Below are positions 34,372 through 44,226 of a stretch of 64,000 nucleotides of DNA, in pieces. This stretch comes from JABLTI01 sp035528035 (GTDB taxonomy: Archaea; Asgardarchaeota; Heimdallarchaeia; JABLTI01): the NCBI GenBank assembly GCA_035528035.1, contig DATKZI010000013.1, forward strand, positions 62,001-126,000, given 5' to 3'. A program made the translations under genes and the position numbers. The notes beneath the pieces were generated by a model. That model saw only the letters and a list, made by a program, of their open reading frames with translations, was not told the origin of the DNA and made no database searches. The first letter of the stretch is position 1. Every line of letters begins with the position of its first letter.

Positions 34372-34480
34372 ATGCCTCACCTCTCACCTCGATAACTGTA
34401 CCCGATGAAATGGGTATCAGTCCTCCACTACATCCGAAAGGGAGGGAATAATTCTTCTTCTCCCTCCCCTTTTAACCTTT
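34372..34480 (+). ncRNA. Candidate structured RNA with strong terminator
   Basis: TTTATAATAAA at 34344-34354 would place a start near 34374. A hairpin forms from ACTG-TACCC (34395-34403) and GGGTA-T-CAGT (34412-34421), with loop GATGAAAT and one bulged T; the loop has a GA-rich, box-C-like look. It is followed by GGGAGGGA (34440-34447) pairing with TCCCTCCC (34461-34468), then CTTTTAACCTTT, a good terminator. CCTCC at 34422-34426 could also pair with GGAGG in the terminator arm, a possible switch. The class is unknown. It lies between two minus-strand genes. Confidence 0.5.
34440..34472 (+). terminator. Strong hairpin terminator of the candidate RNA
   Basis: GGGAGGGA (34440-34447) and TCCCTCCC (34461-34468) form an eight-bp GC-rich stem around a 13-nt loop, followed by CTTTTAACC. 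This is the strongest terminator-like element of the window and ends the candidate RNA on the plus strand. On the opposite strand it would follow the coiled-coil gene, so it could serve both. Confidence 0.6.
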
Positions 34481-34526
34481 AAATTGATTTTAAAGTTAAG
34501 AAAAGAAAAAATGACAAAAGATAATT

Positions 34527-35468
34527 TTATAATGTTGATGTTATCGTCTTTTCCCATTCTTTCAGAGCATCTTTTAATGAATTAATAGAACTTGAATCTT
34601 TATTCCATTTACGATACTCAACCTGCATTTCATAAAAGACTCTTGAGTGAGGAATGAGTTCCATTAATTGTTCTCGAAAATTAAGGATCTCTAATTTAAT
34701 CTCTTCAGTGCTAGGATTCCTATTTAATTTCTCTCGAAAAATATCAAATAATTTAATGATCTCTGGATCCAATTTTGTCTTTTCAGAATCTGTTTTTTGT
34801 ACTACAGCTGGTTTAGGAGGTATTGTAGTAATAGGTTGTTCTATTATTTGTTTGACAGGTTCTGTGACCTGTTCTGGTTCGCTTGTGACTATAGGTTGTT
34901 TTATACCTTTTTCAGATATAGCTGATTTTGATACTTCATTGATTGCTTTACTAATTTCAGAGACATCTATCGAATGCTCAGTAAGTAAATCTCGCAACCT
35001 ATTATTAACCATTTCAGATTGTTCTAGGAATATTTCCAATCGATCAATTTCCTCTTTTAAATATTCTACTTGCCGTTTTAAGACCTCATCCTCTACTGAA
35101 ATTGCTGTGGGAGAAGCTACTGCACTAGGTTTAACATTAGAAGTTTCATCAATTGAAGCAGTATATTGAGGTGTACTTGGAGCAGGCTCTATAGAATCAT
35201 TAGTAGATAAATTAGCATCATGAATAGTTTCTTTAAATTGGCTTAATTTTTCAGTGATCTGTTTTTTTGAATCAGAAATTATTTTTCGAATGTCTGATAA
35301 TGATTCTTGTGTTGTTTCTTGTTCTACAGTTTCGGAACTGCCTTTAGATTCTGCAAGTAACAAAGCATTTCTCAAATCGCGATTCTTTTCTCGTAAAACT
35401 TTCGTCTGATTTTTGTAAAAATTTAATTCTTTTTGTATTTCATCCGAGTTCTTAGGTTCTTCACTCAA
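34527..35468 (-). CDS. Coiled-coil protein of unknown function
   Basis: A 313-residue soluble protein. Residues 10-35 (QKELNFYKNQTKVLREKNRD) and about 125-170 (LKRQVEYLKEEIDRLEIFLE) are coiled coils, separated by Ser/Thr/Pro-rich and Glu-rich linkers. The last 80 residues (LDPEIIKLFDIFREKLNRNP onward) are a helical domain with a conserved look. It may be a structural or adaptor protein that could join the cytoskeletal or GTPase machinery nearby; this is inference from composition only. The candidate RNA follows it on the opposite strand. Confidence 0.6.
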   Translation of the reverse strand: MSEEPKNSDEIQKELNFYKNQTKVLREKNRDLRNALLLAESKGSSETVEQETTQESLSDIRKIISDSKKQITEKLSQFKETIHDANLSTNDSIEPAPSTPQYTASIDETSNVKPSAVASPTAISVEDEVLKRQVEYLKEEIDRLEIFLEQSEMVNNRLRDLLTEHSIDVSEISKAINEVSKSAISEKGIKQPIVTSEPEQVTEPVKQIIEQPITTIPPKPAVVQKTDSEKTKLDPEIIKLFDIFREKLNRNPSTEEIKLEILNFREQLMELIPHSRVFYEMQVEYRKWNKDSSSINSLKDALKEWEKTITSTL

Positions 35469-35622
35469 TTTAATCGATCTTCCTTTGTATGTATTGAATA
35501 AACTGATTATTTATACTAATTGTTTTTGTTAGTATATATATAGTAAAATAATATTTTCGTTATGACATTAAATAAAAAACAATCGAAAAATACCGCTAAA
35601 AATCATCTTTTGGATAAATTAT

Positions 35623-36642
35623 CTAATCTGTAGGCAATCGCCAAAATTTCCCACCTTCTAATAGGTATAAGAAAATTGATGCTGCGACAATATCTGCAGT
35701 AGTACCAGGATTCACTTTCTCATCTTCCTCGCGCAATTCAATATCTAACCCTTCAAGTTCTCTGCGACCTTCAAGAGACAAAGCTCCACCTAATTGAATT
35801 ATATCCATTGCTTGAGCAGAAATCTTCTTTGCTTTTTCTTTGCCAAATTTTCTACTGATCAAAGTATCGGGGTATTTTGCTAAGATACTAATATAACTAT
35901 TAATTATTGCTAAATTAATATCTTGAGTGACTTTTAATGTTTGGAGCATAATATCTAATCCAGTATCAAATGTAATAGGATATCCTTGTGAAAGTTCCAA
36001 ACAGATATTGTCTCGCGCTTTACAAAAAGACATTAATTGAACTAATGTGATTTTATTGATTTCCAATTCTTCCCGGTATTTTGTATCAGTTACGTCATAT
36101 TCCTCAACTTTACCTAGACCTCCAGGAGAAATAGAACTGATACCTTCTGAAACATAGATCGCATCGTCAATAGTTGTATGGTCCATTACTTTGCTAATAT
36201 TTGCTCGAAGAGAAGCTAAATCACAAAAAAGGTCCTTATTTTTGAAGCTCATACCAGCTGCTACACTTAAAGGACATAGGAGAAGGATTATTCCAAGATT
36301 GGTATTTCCATGCTCATGAAAATGATTGCTATTGCTAATTGTTTCTTTGATGGTTTTACCAAGTTCAAGTTCATTCCAAGAAATTTTTCCATCAGCTAAT
36401 AGTAGACCTTTCAAAGCTAATTCCTCAATAAAATAACCAAAAGAAACAGCTGATCCTAGAAAATCTTCATATCGTAAATCCTCAAAATCACTAAAACGAT
36501 GAACATTACCTGGTTTTGGTGTGGCACTTACCTCTAAGAGACAAGCTAATTCACCACACATTCGAACAAAGTTTGTTCGTGATTTTTCTAGATTGTTATG
36601 TATAAACATTATAGTCAAGAAATAATTTATTTTTAGATTCAT
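35623..36642 (-). CDS. Triphosphoribosyl-dephospho-CoA synthase family protein
   Basis: A 339-residue member of the CitG/MdcB family. The family forms the triphosphoribosyl-dephospho-CoA prosthetic group of citrate or malonate lyases, but archaeal members are thought to have other roles. Motifs: SATPKPGNVHR near residue 40, HEHGNTNLGIILLLCPL near 110, and NPGTTADIVAASIFLYLLEGG near 315. No citrate lyase is seen in the window, so function is open. An internal start at about residue 28 (MCGELAC) would suit the family better than the first ATG. Confidence 0.82.
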   Translation of the reverse strand: MNLKINYFLTIMFIHNNLEKSRTNFVRMCGELACLLEVSATPKPGNVHRFSDFEDLRYEDFLGSAVSFGYFIEELALKGLLLADGKISWNELELGKTIKETISNSNHFHEHGNTNLGIILLLCPLSVAAGMSFKNKDLFCDLASLRANISKVMDHTTIDDAIYVSEGISSISPGGLGKVEEYDVTDTKYREELEINKITLVQLMSFCKARDNICLELSQGYPITFDTGLDIMLQTLKVTQDINLAIINSYISILAKYPDTLISRKFGKEKAKKISAQAMDIIQLGGALSLEGRRELEGLDIELREEDEKVNPGTTADIVAASIFLYLLEGGKFWRLPTD

Positions 36643-36851
36643 AAGAATTTTCGAATAATTACATAAAACAATAACGTGATTCTTTATTGATATTTCAATT
36701 AATGTTATTTATTGGACGATGATAGATTCCAACTAATAGGAAAGCTTTAAATATCAATACTAATCACAGAAAAATTGCTCACGAAGAGCATTTTAACAAA
36801 AAAACAACAACTAGTTGAATTTAAACAGATATATACAGGTGATATTGTAAA

Positions 36852-38495
36852 ATGAGTCTAGTAAATATTGGAGGCCAACAGGTACTCCTACTCAGAGAAG
36901 GCACTGAAAGAACAACTGGAAAAGATGCACGATCAAACAATATTGCTGCAGCAAAAATTATTGCTGAAGCAATTAGATCAGCTCTTGGCCCTAAAGGATT
37001 AGATAAAATGTTAGTTGATTCATTCGGTGATGTGGTCATTACCAACGATGGTGCCACTATACTTAAAGAAATGGAGATTCAACATCCTGCAGCCAAATTC
37101 GTTGTCGAATTAGCAAAGGTTCAAGATGATGAAGTTGGGGATGGAACTACTACTGTCGTTATTATTGCTGGTGAGTTATTAAAGCAAGCTGAAGAGCTTC
37201 TTTCTCAGGATGTTCATGCCAGCATTATTGTTGAAGGGTACAGGAAAGCAACTGAAAAAGCACTTGAAGCTCTTGACAAGTTAGCAATTAAAGTTGATGT
37301 TAACGATCGTGAGATGCTCAAGCAAGGTGTTCAAACTTCTATGAGCAGTAAAGTTATTTCAGGTTATAGTGACCTATTATCAGAACTTGTTATTGATGCA
37401 GCTTTAAGTGTGACAGTTGAAGAAAAAGGTAAAAAAATCTGTGACATTGATAATGTCAAAATCGAGAAGAAAAAAGGTGAATCCATTAGTGAAACTACAT
37501 TGATCAAAGGCATTATTCTTGATAAAAGCGTAGTTCATTCTGGAATGCCTAAGAAAATTGGAGATGCTAAAATTTTACTCCTAGATACTGCTATTGAAGT
37601 TACAAAGACTGAATTTGATGCAAAGATAAATATTACCAGTCCTGATCAAATGAAATCTTTCTTGGATCAAGAGCAAACCATGATTGAAGATATGGTTAAA
37701 AAAGTGATTGCTTCTGGTGCAAATGTTATCCTCTCTCAAAAAGGCATTGATGACCTAGCTCAACATTTCTTAGCTAAGAAAGGCATTCTTGTTGTTCGTA
37801 GAATTAAAAAGAGTGACCTTGAGAAGCTTGCTATGGCTACTGGTGCTAGCATTGTAACTCGAATTGATGGAATCGAAGCTAGTGATTTAGGATTTGCTAA
37901 AATTGTTGAAGAACGAAAAATTGGTGATGATGATTTCGTTTTCATAGAAGGATGTGCAAATCCAAAGAGTGTTAGTATTTTGATCAGAGGTGGCAGTGAT
38001 TTAATTGTTGACGAAGCTGAAAGATCTATACACGATGCTCTCTGTGTAATAAGAAACATTATCCAAGATAATCTTGTTGTGCCCGGTGGCGGAGCACCTC
38101 AAATATACATGTCCCGAAAATTACGAGTATATGCAAATACCCTAGCTGGTAGAGAACAATTAGCAGTTGAGAAATTTGCTGAAGCACTCGAAATTATTCC
38201 AAGAACTTTAGCTGAAAATGCCGGTCTTGACCCCATTGATGTTTTAGTTGCTCTTCGAGCAGAACATGATAAAGGACATGATAATGCAGGAGTTGACTTG
38301 ATGACAGGCAAACCAACTGATATGGTCAAGCAAAAAGTCTTTGAACCAATAAGTGTTGCCCGACAAGCAATTTCTTCTGCTAGTGAAGCAGCTCAAATGA
38401 TCTTACGAATTGATGATATCATCGCTTCTAGAGCAACTGGTGGTGCTCCTGGTGGAATGCCAGGTGGTATGCCAGATGGTATGGATGATTATTAA
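36852..38495 (+). CDS. thsA: Thermosome subunit (group II chaperonin)
   Basis: A 547-residue ATP-dependent folding chaperonin forming double rings with a built-in lid. Motifs: SALGPKGLDKMLVDSFGDVV and TNDGATILKEM near residues 42-73, GDGTTTVVIIAGELL near 97, NPGGGAP-type VVPGGGAPQIYM near 415, and VDLMTGKPTDM near 480. The C-terminal tail is rich in Gly and Met (GGMPGGMPDGMDDY), as usual. GGTGAT about eight bases before the ATG is a likely ribosome binding site. It diverges from the CitG-like gene. Confidence 0.97.
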   Translation: MSLVNIGGQQVLLLREGTERTTGKDARSNNIAAAKIIAEAIRSALGPKGLDKMLVDSFGDVVITNDGATILKEMEIQHPAAKFVVELAKVQDDEVGDGTTTVVIIAGELLKQAEELLSQDVHASIIVEGYRKATEKALEALDKLAIKVDVNDREMLKQGVQTSMSSKVISGYSDLLSELVIDAALSVTVEEKGKKICDIDNVKIEKKKGESISETTLIKGIILDKSVVHSGMPKKIGDAKILLLDTAIEVTKTEFDAKINITSPDQMKSFLDQEQTMIEDMVKKVIASGANVILSQKGIDDLAQHFLAKKGILVVRRIKKSDLEKLAMATGASIVTRIDGIEASDLGFAKIVEERKIGDDDFVFIEGCANPKSVSILIRGGSDLIVDEAERSIHDALCVIRNIIQDNLVVPGGGAPQIYMSRKLRVYANTLAGREQLAVEKFAEALEIIPRTLAENAGLDPIDVLVALRAEHDKGHDNAGVDLMTGKPTDMVKQKVFEPISVARQAISSASEAAQMILRIDDIIASRATGGAPGGMPGGMPDGMDDY

Positions 38496-38603
38496 TCCAT
38501 ACTCCTCTTTTTTATTTTCCTTTATCAAAAATAGTTTACTACCAATCCATTTCATAGTAATATTATTCTTTACAAGAAAAAAATTTGAAAACATTAATCT
38601 TAG

Positions 38604-39083
38604 CTAGATTTTTGTTATCATAATAAAAGCAGATTCCCCGTCTGAATAGTATCTCTTAGAAATCTTTTGAGTTGTATAACCTAATTGAAGATAAAGATTA
38701 ATCGCTTTATTATTAGATTCCCTTACTTCTAAATAGACTTCTTTAACATCTCGAACACGTAAAGATTCATTTGCTGCATCCATAAGTTCTTTAGCTATCC
38801 CTAGGCGTCGAAACTGTGGTAAAACAGCAATGGAAATTATGTGTCCCTTTTTGCAAATTCCATAACCAAAATTTGATAACCCTTTTTCAATCCTAGTCAT
38901 TTCATACCCAGCTATCTCCCCTGTATCTTCCATTACAGCTACATTAAAGCCTTCGGAAAATTTTTCATATATTTCAGTGAAAAAAAATCTAGGATAATTT
39001 TCAGGAAGACAGGTTCTATTAATATTTTGTACTTGATCAATATCTGTTTCAGGGTTAAATCGTCTTATTCGAAAGTTGGTCAT
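38604..39083 (-). CDS. GNAT acetyltransferase, RimI/Ard1-like
   Basis: A 159-residue GNAT enzyme. The acetyl-CoA motif RRLGIAKEL fits R/QxxGxG/A, followed by VYLEVRESNNKAINLYLQLG, which is typical for N-terminal acetyltransferases (RimI/Ard1), and the N-terminal half matches (FRIRRFNPETDIDQVQNINR). It may acetylate the N-termini of proteins, in archaea often those of ribosomal and chromatin proteins. It converges with the thermosome gene. Confidence 0.85.
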   Translation of the reverse strand: MTNFRIRRFNPETDIDQVQNINRTCLPENYPRFFFTEIYEKFSEGFNVAVMEDTGEIAGYEMTRIEKGLSNFGYGICKKGHIISIAVLPQFRRLGIAKELMDAANESLRVRDVKEVYLEVRESNNKAINLYLQLGYTTQKISKRYYSDGESAFIMITKI

Positions 39084-39332
39084 TCAACTACACCAGATAA
39101 GTTAATTGTTTTTTAGATAATAAATAAACAAATAATTTCTATTAACAAAGGTTTTAAAGATTTTACTAAATGTATTCAATCTTTTTTCTTCTTTGAATTG
39201 CTTCTTTAATTGTAGTCTTATAAGAACCTTAAAAATCCACGTTTTAGTTATGAATTTAATACAAGTTTTACTGTCAAGGTGGTGTTTTAACTGGATTCAA
39301 ATGAGAATAAAATCACTGAAGACTACTCAAAA

Positions 39333-40832
39333 TTGAATAAATTAACTGGTAAAACTTGTTGGAATTGTAAAGCTCAATTAACTAATGATGATTGGTGTGA
39401 AATTTGCAAAGCACCAATTAAGGATCAACATAGGGAAGAGATTTTGAATCGATCAAACAATTCTGAATCCTTTAAATGTTGGAGATGCCAAGGGACAACT
39501 TCAGGGGATGTTTGTGGAATTTGTGGAAGTCCACTGACAAAAATAGGTTTAGAACTTTTAAGCCAATCAAAGAAGCGACCTAGTTATACAAAAGAGAAAG
39601 AAAGCGAAGAAACTGAAAAAATCGTCATCTTTTCACCCAAAGATAAGCAATTTATTAGAGTAAATATCCTATATTCTGAATTAATAGCTATCATAAGAAA
39701 AAATCTCAAGGTAATGAATTCAATAATCACAGATTTTGGTCCTGAAATTATTGTTGAAGTACCGAAAGATAAAGCAAATTATAACAACTTAGAAATGGAA
39801 GAATTATTGATAAAAAATAATATTAGAATGTTAATTAAAAAGACAAAATCAACAGTGAGTAGTGAAGAAGTAGCTTTAATTCAGTTTTTTTATTGGGAAC
39901 CAGACGATGTTAATAGAAGATTTGCTTTTAATAAAATTCAATGGAAATTATTGCTTGCAGCATTATCTTTAACGGTTATAATGATAACTGGATGGCTCTA
40001 TTATAGCGAAATTTTTCGACTTTTTTCGATTAATAAAAATATTATCGTTGATATCATTCTTTATACTCTTACTCTTGTTGCTATTTTAATAACACACGAG
40101 TTAGGTCATTTAATAATGCAACGAAAAAAGAAAATAAAACTTACACTACCCTATTTTATACTACTCCCCCCTACACCCGGGTTACTGGGGTTCTTTATGC
40201 TTGGAACTGCTGGGGGATTTGTACGAGTTACCGATCCTGTAAGGAAAAGAAACGATTTATTTGATTTATTTTTTATAGGACCTCTCTGTGGCTTAGTAAT
40301 TTCAATTGCTCTTTTCTTAGTTGGTTGTGCTTTCCCATATATTGTGGATAAAGCTATCTTAGCACCTGAAATTCAGGATGAAGTTGTTTTATTAACACAA
40401 TTTGATCCATATCTGCTTATAGGAAAATTCCTTGAATGGTTTACAAAAACTGTAGGAATTGCTCCATTATATAATCCTGAAACACAGTTTTTATTTCTGC
40501 ATCCTGTTGCTAACGCAGCTTTGGTTGGTATCATTATTAATGGATTGAATTTCTTACCAGGAGGTATACTTGATGGAGGATTTATGTTTCGAAGCTTATT
40601 TGGAGAAAGATTAACAAAGCTATTTTCATTCATATCTGCTTTATTGGTAATGGTTAACTATAATACTTGGTTATTGGGAATTTTAATAATGTTCATGCCA
40701 ATTGCTAGATATAAATCACCAGTAACAAATGAAGCCTTACCAGCTCATTGGTCAAAGTATCTTTTAGAATCACTTGCTTTAATAATAGGTCTTTGTTGTC
40801 TTCCACTCCCAATAAGTATCTTTTTCCTCTAG
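39333..40832 (+). CDS. Site-2 protease-like membrane metalloprotease 1
   Basis: A 499-residue polytopic protein of the S2P (M50) family, which cuts proteins within the membrane. The zinc motif HELGHLIMQ and later NFLPGGILDGGF, whose Asp supplies the third ligand, are both present. The N-terminus holds two zinc ribbons, C9/C12 with C22/C25 and another with CWRCQGTTSGDVCGICGS. The start is TTG at 39333, the first usable in-frame start after a stop. A close paralogue follows after 84 bp, so they are a tandem duplication. The substrate is unknown. Confidence 0.9.
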   Translation: MNKLTGKTCWNCKAQLTNDDWCEICKAPIKDQHREEILNRSNNSESFKCWRCQGTTSGDVCGICGSPLTKIGLELLSQSKKRPSYTKEKESEETEKIVIFSPKDKQFIRVNILYSELIAIIRKNLKVMNSIITDFGPEIIVEVPKDKANYNNLEMEELLIKNNIRMLIKKTKSTVSSEEVALIQFFYWEPDDVNRRFAFNKIQWKLLLAALSLTVIMITGWLYYSEIFRLFSINKNIIVDIILYTLTLVAILITHELGHLIMQRKKKIKLTLPYFILLPPTPGLLGFFMLGTAGGFVRVTDPVRKRNDLFDLFFIGPLCGLVISIALFLVGCAFPYIVDKAILAPEIQDEVVLLTQFDPYLLIGKFLEWFTKTVGIAPLYNPETQFLFLHPVANAALVGIIINGLNFLPGGILDGGFMFRSLFGERLTKLFSFISALLVMVNYNTWLLGILIMFMPIARYKSPVTNEALPAHWSKYLLESLALIIGLCCLPLPISIFFL

Positions 40833-40916
40833 AAGTTATTTACCAAGTAAATGATAGTCTTTATATCAGTAGTTAACTGATAATACGTAAAAGCTATATA
40901 TTTTAGAGGGATTTTT

Positions 40917-42464
40917 GTGCCACTAGAAGATAATCATGAATCTGCTGCAAAAGATAACAAAGAGGAAAATTCTACCCCCTCAGAAGATAGTGAAATAACT
41001 TTTTGTTGGCATTGTGGAGCAGATATTAAATTTCAAGGACAAAGAGAGTATTGTGCTAATTGCCACGCACCAATCAATGAAGATATAAGATCGAAGATTT
41101 TTACTCGTTCCGAATCAGCAACAAATATTCGATGCTGGAGATGTGGTGGTACTACTTCAGGTGATAATTGCGGAATTTGTGGAAGCCCTTTAACAAAGAA
41201 AGGATTAGAATTTTTGAAAAAAACTCCTGCCATAGAAACTCAAAAAGAGGTAACCCAAAGGCTAGCTGTTTACTCACCAAAAGACAAGCAGTTTAAAGCA
41301 ATTGAATTATCTTTTGATGAATTAAAATCGGCAATTAATAAATATATGGAAGTAAAAGATGGACATAATAGTGAAGCTGGTCCAGTATTTTTTGTAACTC
41401 GTCCTGAAGATGTTAATTATACTTTCGATAAACTTAGAAAGGATTCATTAATGACAGAGAAAAATCTCAAAATAATAATCCGTAATGAACAGATTAATCC
41501 TGGTATAAAGGAAATTGTTCTAAGATTTTTCTATTGGGAGCCAGAATCAGCTAAAGATAGATATAAATTTAAAAATATTTATTGGAATATTGGGTTATTT
41601 GTTGCTACAATTGTTACGGTTTCGATTGCTGGATGGCAATATTCAAAAAGCATTTATGATTCATATTTCTTTCAAGGCAGACCAGCCTTAGATATTTTTC
41701 TTTTTACTTTTTCATTAATAGCTATTCTTGGTACACATGAATTAGGTCACTATTCAATTTCAAGAATGAAAAAATTAGATGCATCACTACCATATTTCAT
41801 TCCTATCCCTCCTTTACCAGGTTTTCAAACTCTTGGAACTTTTGGAGCATTAATTAGACAAAAAGAACCATTTGCTACTAGAGATGACCTTTTTGACATT
41901 GGAATAGCAGGACCTGTTGCCGGATTTCTAGTAACGATTCCAGTATTTTTAATTGGGTTGAAAATGACCTACGTTGTTGATATAAATCCAGATTTAATAA
42001 ATTATAATCCAGCAGATGTTCCAACTATTTTTCTGATGGATTTTATGATACTTATAGGGCAATGGCTACGTATAGTGCCTTATTTTGACCCGACAATGCA
42101 AACTGTTGTTATGAGTCCAATGATGTTTGCGGGATATGTAGGATTACTTATCACAGGTTTGAATCTTATGCCAGCCTCACAATTGGACGGAGGACATACA
42201 GCTCGAGCAGTTTTTGGTGGAACAGCACATAGAATTGTTTCGTTAGTAATTTCATTGCTATTGGTAGCCAATCCATTTACGAGATATTTTGGTTTCCTTG
42301 TATTAGTAATGAGTTTCATGCAACATCCAGGAGCAATTGATGATGTTTCAAAGGTTCATAGGTCAAAGTATGCCTATATTTCTATAGGATACATAATTGG
42401 ATTCCTGTGTTTACCACTGCCAATAGAATTGTTAAAACAACTCTTTCAAACTTGGTTTGGGTGA
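40917..42464 (+). CDS. Site-2 protease-like membrane metalloprotease 2
   Basis: A 515-residue paralogue of the preceding protein, with a GTG start. HELGHYSIS and the Asp of NLMPASQLDGGH are intact. The same paired zinc ribbons are at the N-terminus: CWHCGADIKFQGQREYCANC, then CWRCGGTTSGDNCGICGS. A middle domain (RLAVYSPKDKQFKAIELSF) is also shared with the paralogue and may bind substrate or act as a regulator. The two genes probably share a promoter; the next membrane protein gene follows after 81 bp. Confidence 0.92.
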   Translation: MPLEDNHESAAKDNKEENSTPSEDSEITFCWHCGADIKFQGQREYCANCHAPINEDIRSKIFTRSESATNIRCWRCGGTTSGDNCGICGSPLTKKGLEFLKKTPAIETQKEVTQRLAVYSPKDKQFKAIELSFDELKSAINKYMEVKDGHNSEAGPVFFVTRPEDVNYTFDKLRKDSLMTEKNLKIIIRNEQINPGIKEIVLRFFYWEPESAKDRYKFKNIYWNIGLFVATIVTVSIAGWQYSKSIYDSYFFQGRPALDIFLFTFSLIAILGTHELGHYSISRMKKLDASLPYFIPIPPLPGFQTLGTFGALIRQKEPFATRDDLFDIGIAGPVAGFLVTIPVFLIGLKMTYVVDINPDLINYNPADVPTIFLMDFMILIGQWLRIVPYFDPTMQTVVMSPMMFAGYVGLLITGLNLMPASQLDGGHTARAVFGGTAHRIVSLVISLLLVANPFTRYFGFLVLVMSFMQHPGAIDDVSKVHRSKYAYISIGYIIGFLCLPLPIELLKQLFQTWFG

Positions 42465-42545
42465 TTCTTTTCCCAGACCAATTAAATCATTTTTATATCA
42501 AACATAAAAATATTTAATTGGTATTTTAATTTATGAGGTATCAAG

Positions 42546-43460
42546 ATGGCTGAATTAGAGTCTTATGTAGACCCAAAAAATGGCAACTATTTCAGAATTA
42601 TAGGAAAATCATTTCAAATTTATTTTAAACAATTTTTCAAAATTTTTCCTTTAGCGATTATCCCCGAATTTCTCTTCTTTATGGTTTTTAGATTAGTGAT
42701 TATAGAAATTACTAATGATTATATTGATCTTCTTGGGTATGTTATTACTCTTATTAAGATTGATTTTATAAATGATTTTGGAGAAGCATCATTCTTTATA
42801 CTGCTATTAATTGCCTTAGGAATGTTCATTTTTAGAAGTGCATTTGTATCGAATATTACATGGAAAACAGCTGAAAATGGGAAAGCAAACTTTGTTTGGG
42901 CAATGGAAAATACGATACGAAAAATTCCGCAATTACTGCAATTTACATTGGTAACTTTGGTAATAGCAATCTTTCCAATATTACTACTCATCATAGGTCT
43001 TCTTATGCAAGTACGAATGCCCGGAATTGCATGGGGGATGATGATAGCAGCAGTATTACTTCCATTATTGTTCGGTAATAAAATTGCAGCCTTTATCCCG
43101 GGTATGACTAAAGATAACCTACACATAGGAGAAGCTTTACAAAAATCATGGAGATATGGTAGTAAAGAAAATTGGTTTAAATCTATGTCAATTTATCTAA
43201 CTGTTTTTACTCTATGCATTCTTGGACCTTATACATTAAGTTTTTATTTAAAAACCGAATTTTCCCTCAATTACATTTTTATTTTATTAGCAATAGGTCG
43301 AGCATTAATCTATCCAATATTTGATATAGCTTTTACATTGAATTATTTACACATAGATTACAATTCAATAAACCGTTCTGCCTATAGAGATGAAATAATT
43401 GAGCAAAGGAAGAGGTCGGAAGAATTAATTAAACAAGGATATAAGAAGAATTCCTTTTAA
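42546..43460 (+). CDS. Multi-pass membrane protein of unknown function
   Basis: A 304-residue membrane protein, not recognised. A short soluble start (MAELESYVDPKNGNYFRIIG) precedes about six hydrophobic segments, near residues 38-58, 78-102, 133-155, 160-185, 217-240 and 248-272. The tail from about 275 (DEIIEQRKRSEELIKQGYKK) is charged. This topology resembles integral proteins with a DUF-type glycerophosphodiesterase-like membrane domain. It follows the second protease on the same strand by 81 bp and may be its partner or substrate. Confidence 0.7.
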   Translation: MAELESYVDPKNGNYFRIIGKSFQIYFKQFFKIFPLAIIPEFLFFMVFRLVIIEITNDYIDLLGYVITLIKIDFINDFGEASFFILLLIALGMFIFRSAFVSNITWKTAENGKANFVWAMENTIRKIPQLLQFTLVTLVIAIFPILLLIIGLLMQVRMPGIAWGMMIAAVLLPLLFGNKIAAFIPGMTKDNLHIGEALQKSWRYGSKENWFKSMSIYLTVFTLCILGPYTLSFYLKTEFSLNYIFILLAIGRALIYPIFDIAFTLNYLHIDYNSINRSAYRDEIIEQRKRSEELIKQGYKKNSF

Positions 43461-44051
43461 TCATTCTTCTTTTTCATCACTTGTAAGATAGGTTGGAAGT
43501 TTTGCGAGAGAATTTTTACTTTCTAAGAATTTGTATAAAGTAACAAATTGACTTAAAAGTAATTCCTTGACATCTTCCTCAGAAACAGCAGGAATATTAA
43601 GATCTATTTGTAAAACATCTTCTTTAGAATTAGCAACAGCTTTCAAGATATCATCAAAATCAGCTTGTTCTTTTGAGTTGAAGAAAGTAGTGAAACAATC
43701 ATCTCCACCATAAATTTCTATCTTTAATTCGTCACTCTCTTGGGAAAGATCAATTAATTTAGTTAAATATTCGTGATCCAATTTTTTAGTCTCAACAGCG
43801 AGGACACAATAAAGGCCATCTAAGGAGTAACCAATTTCACCATAGGGAAAGGTTACTGTTGGATTAGCATAAAATGATTCGGACCAACCTTCATCAAGTT
43901 CAATGTAATTCCCATGGGAATTATCTAAATCTATATTGGGAATATCATTTTCAAAACGGAGAGCAATCTGCTCAATGGTTTGCCACATATGATTTAACAA
44001 ATCATGTATTTTATCTTTATTTTTATCAAGGAACTTTCTCAAATCTTCCAT
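43461..44051 (-). CDS. Acidic protein of unknown function
   Basis: A 196-residue soluble acidic protein. It begins with a helix (MEDLRKFLDKNKDKIHDLLN) and contains an alpha-beta region (FPYGEIGYSLDGLYCVLAV) and a second helix pair (SEEDVKELLLSQFVTLYKF). No motif points to a function. Its stop lies directly beside the stop of the plus-strand membrane protein, with no spacer. Codon use is like that of neighbours, so it looks real. Confidence 0.65.
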   Translation of the reverse strand: MEDLRKFLDKNKDKIHDLLNHMWQTIEQIALRFENDIPNIDLDNSHGNYIELDEGWSESFYANPTVTFPYGEIGYSLDGLYCVLAVETKKLDHEYLTKLIDLSQESDELKIEIYGGDDCFTTFFNSKEQADFDDILKAVANSKEDVLQIDLNIPAVSEEDVKELLLSQFVTLYKFLESKNSLAKLPTYLTSDEKEE

Positions 44052-44226
44052 CTTAAATCCACCGTAAATAAATAAGAATAATTTGTATTTTGAATGTTTT
44101 CGAATAAAGTCAGTTTTAAAGGTATGTTTTGGATTCTAAAAGTTAAGGAATAATCAAGTCAGAATGAAAATAAAAATTATAGAAAAAAAGAGGTAAGAGA
44201 TGTTTTTAGACATCTCAAATAATAGT

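Noticed and set aside
34372..34480. H/ACA guide RNA
   Set aside because: The ACA-like triplet and GA-rich loop fit only loosely; the lower stem does not pair, as both flanks are pyrimidine-rich.
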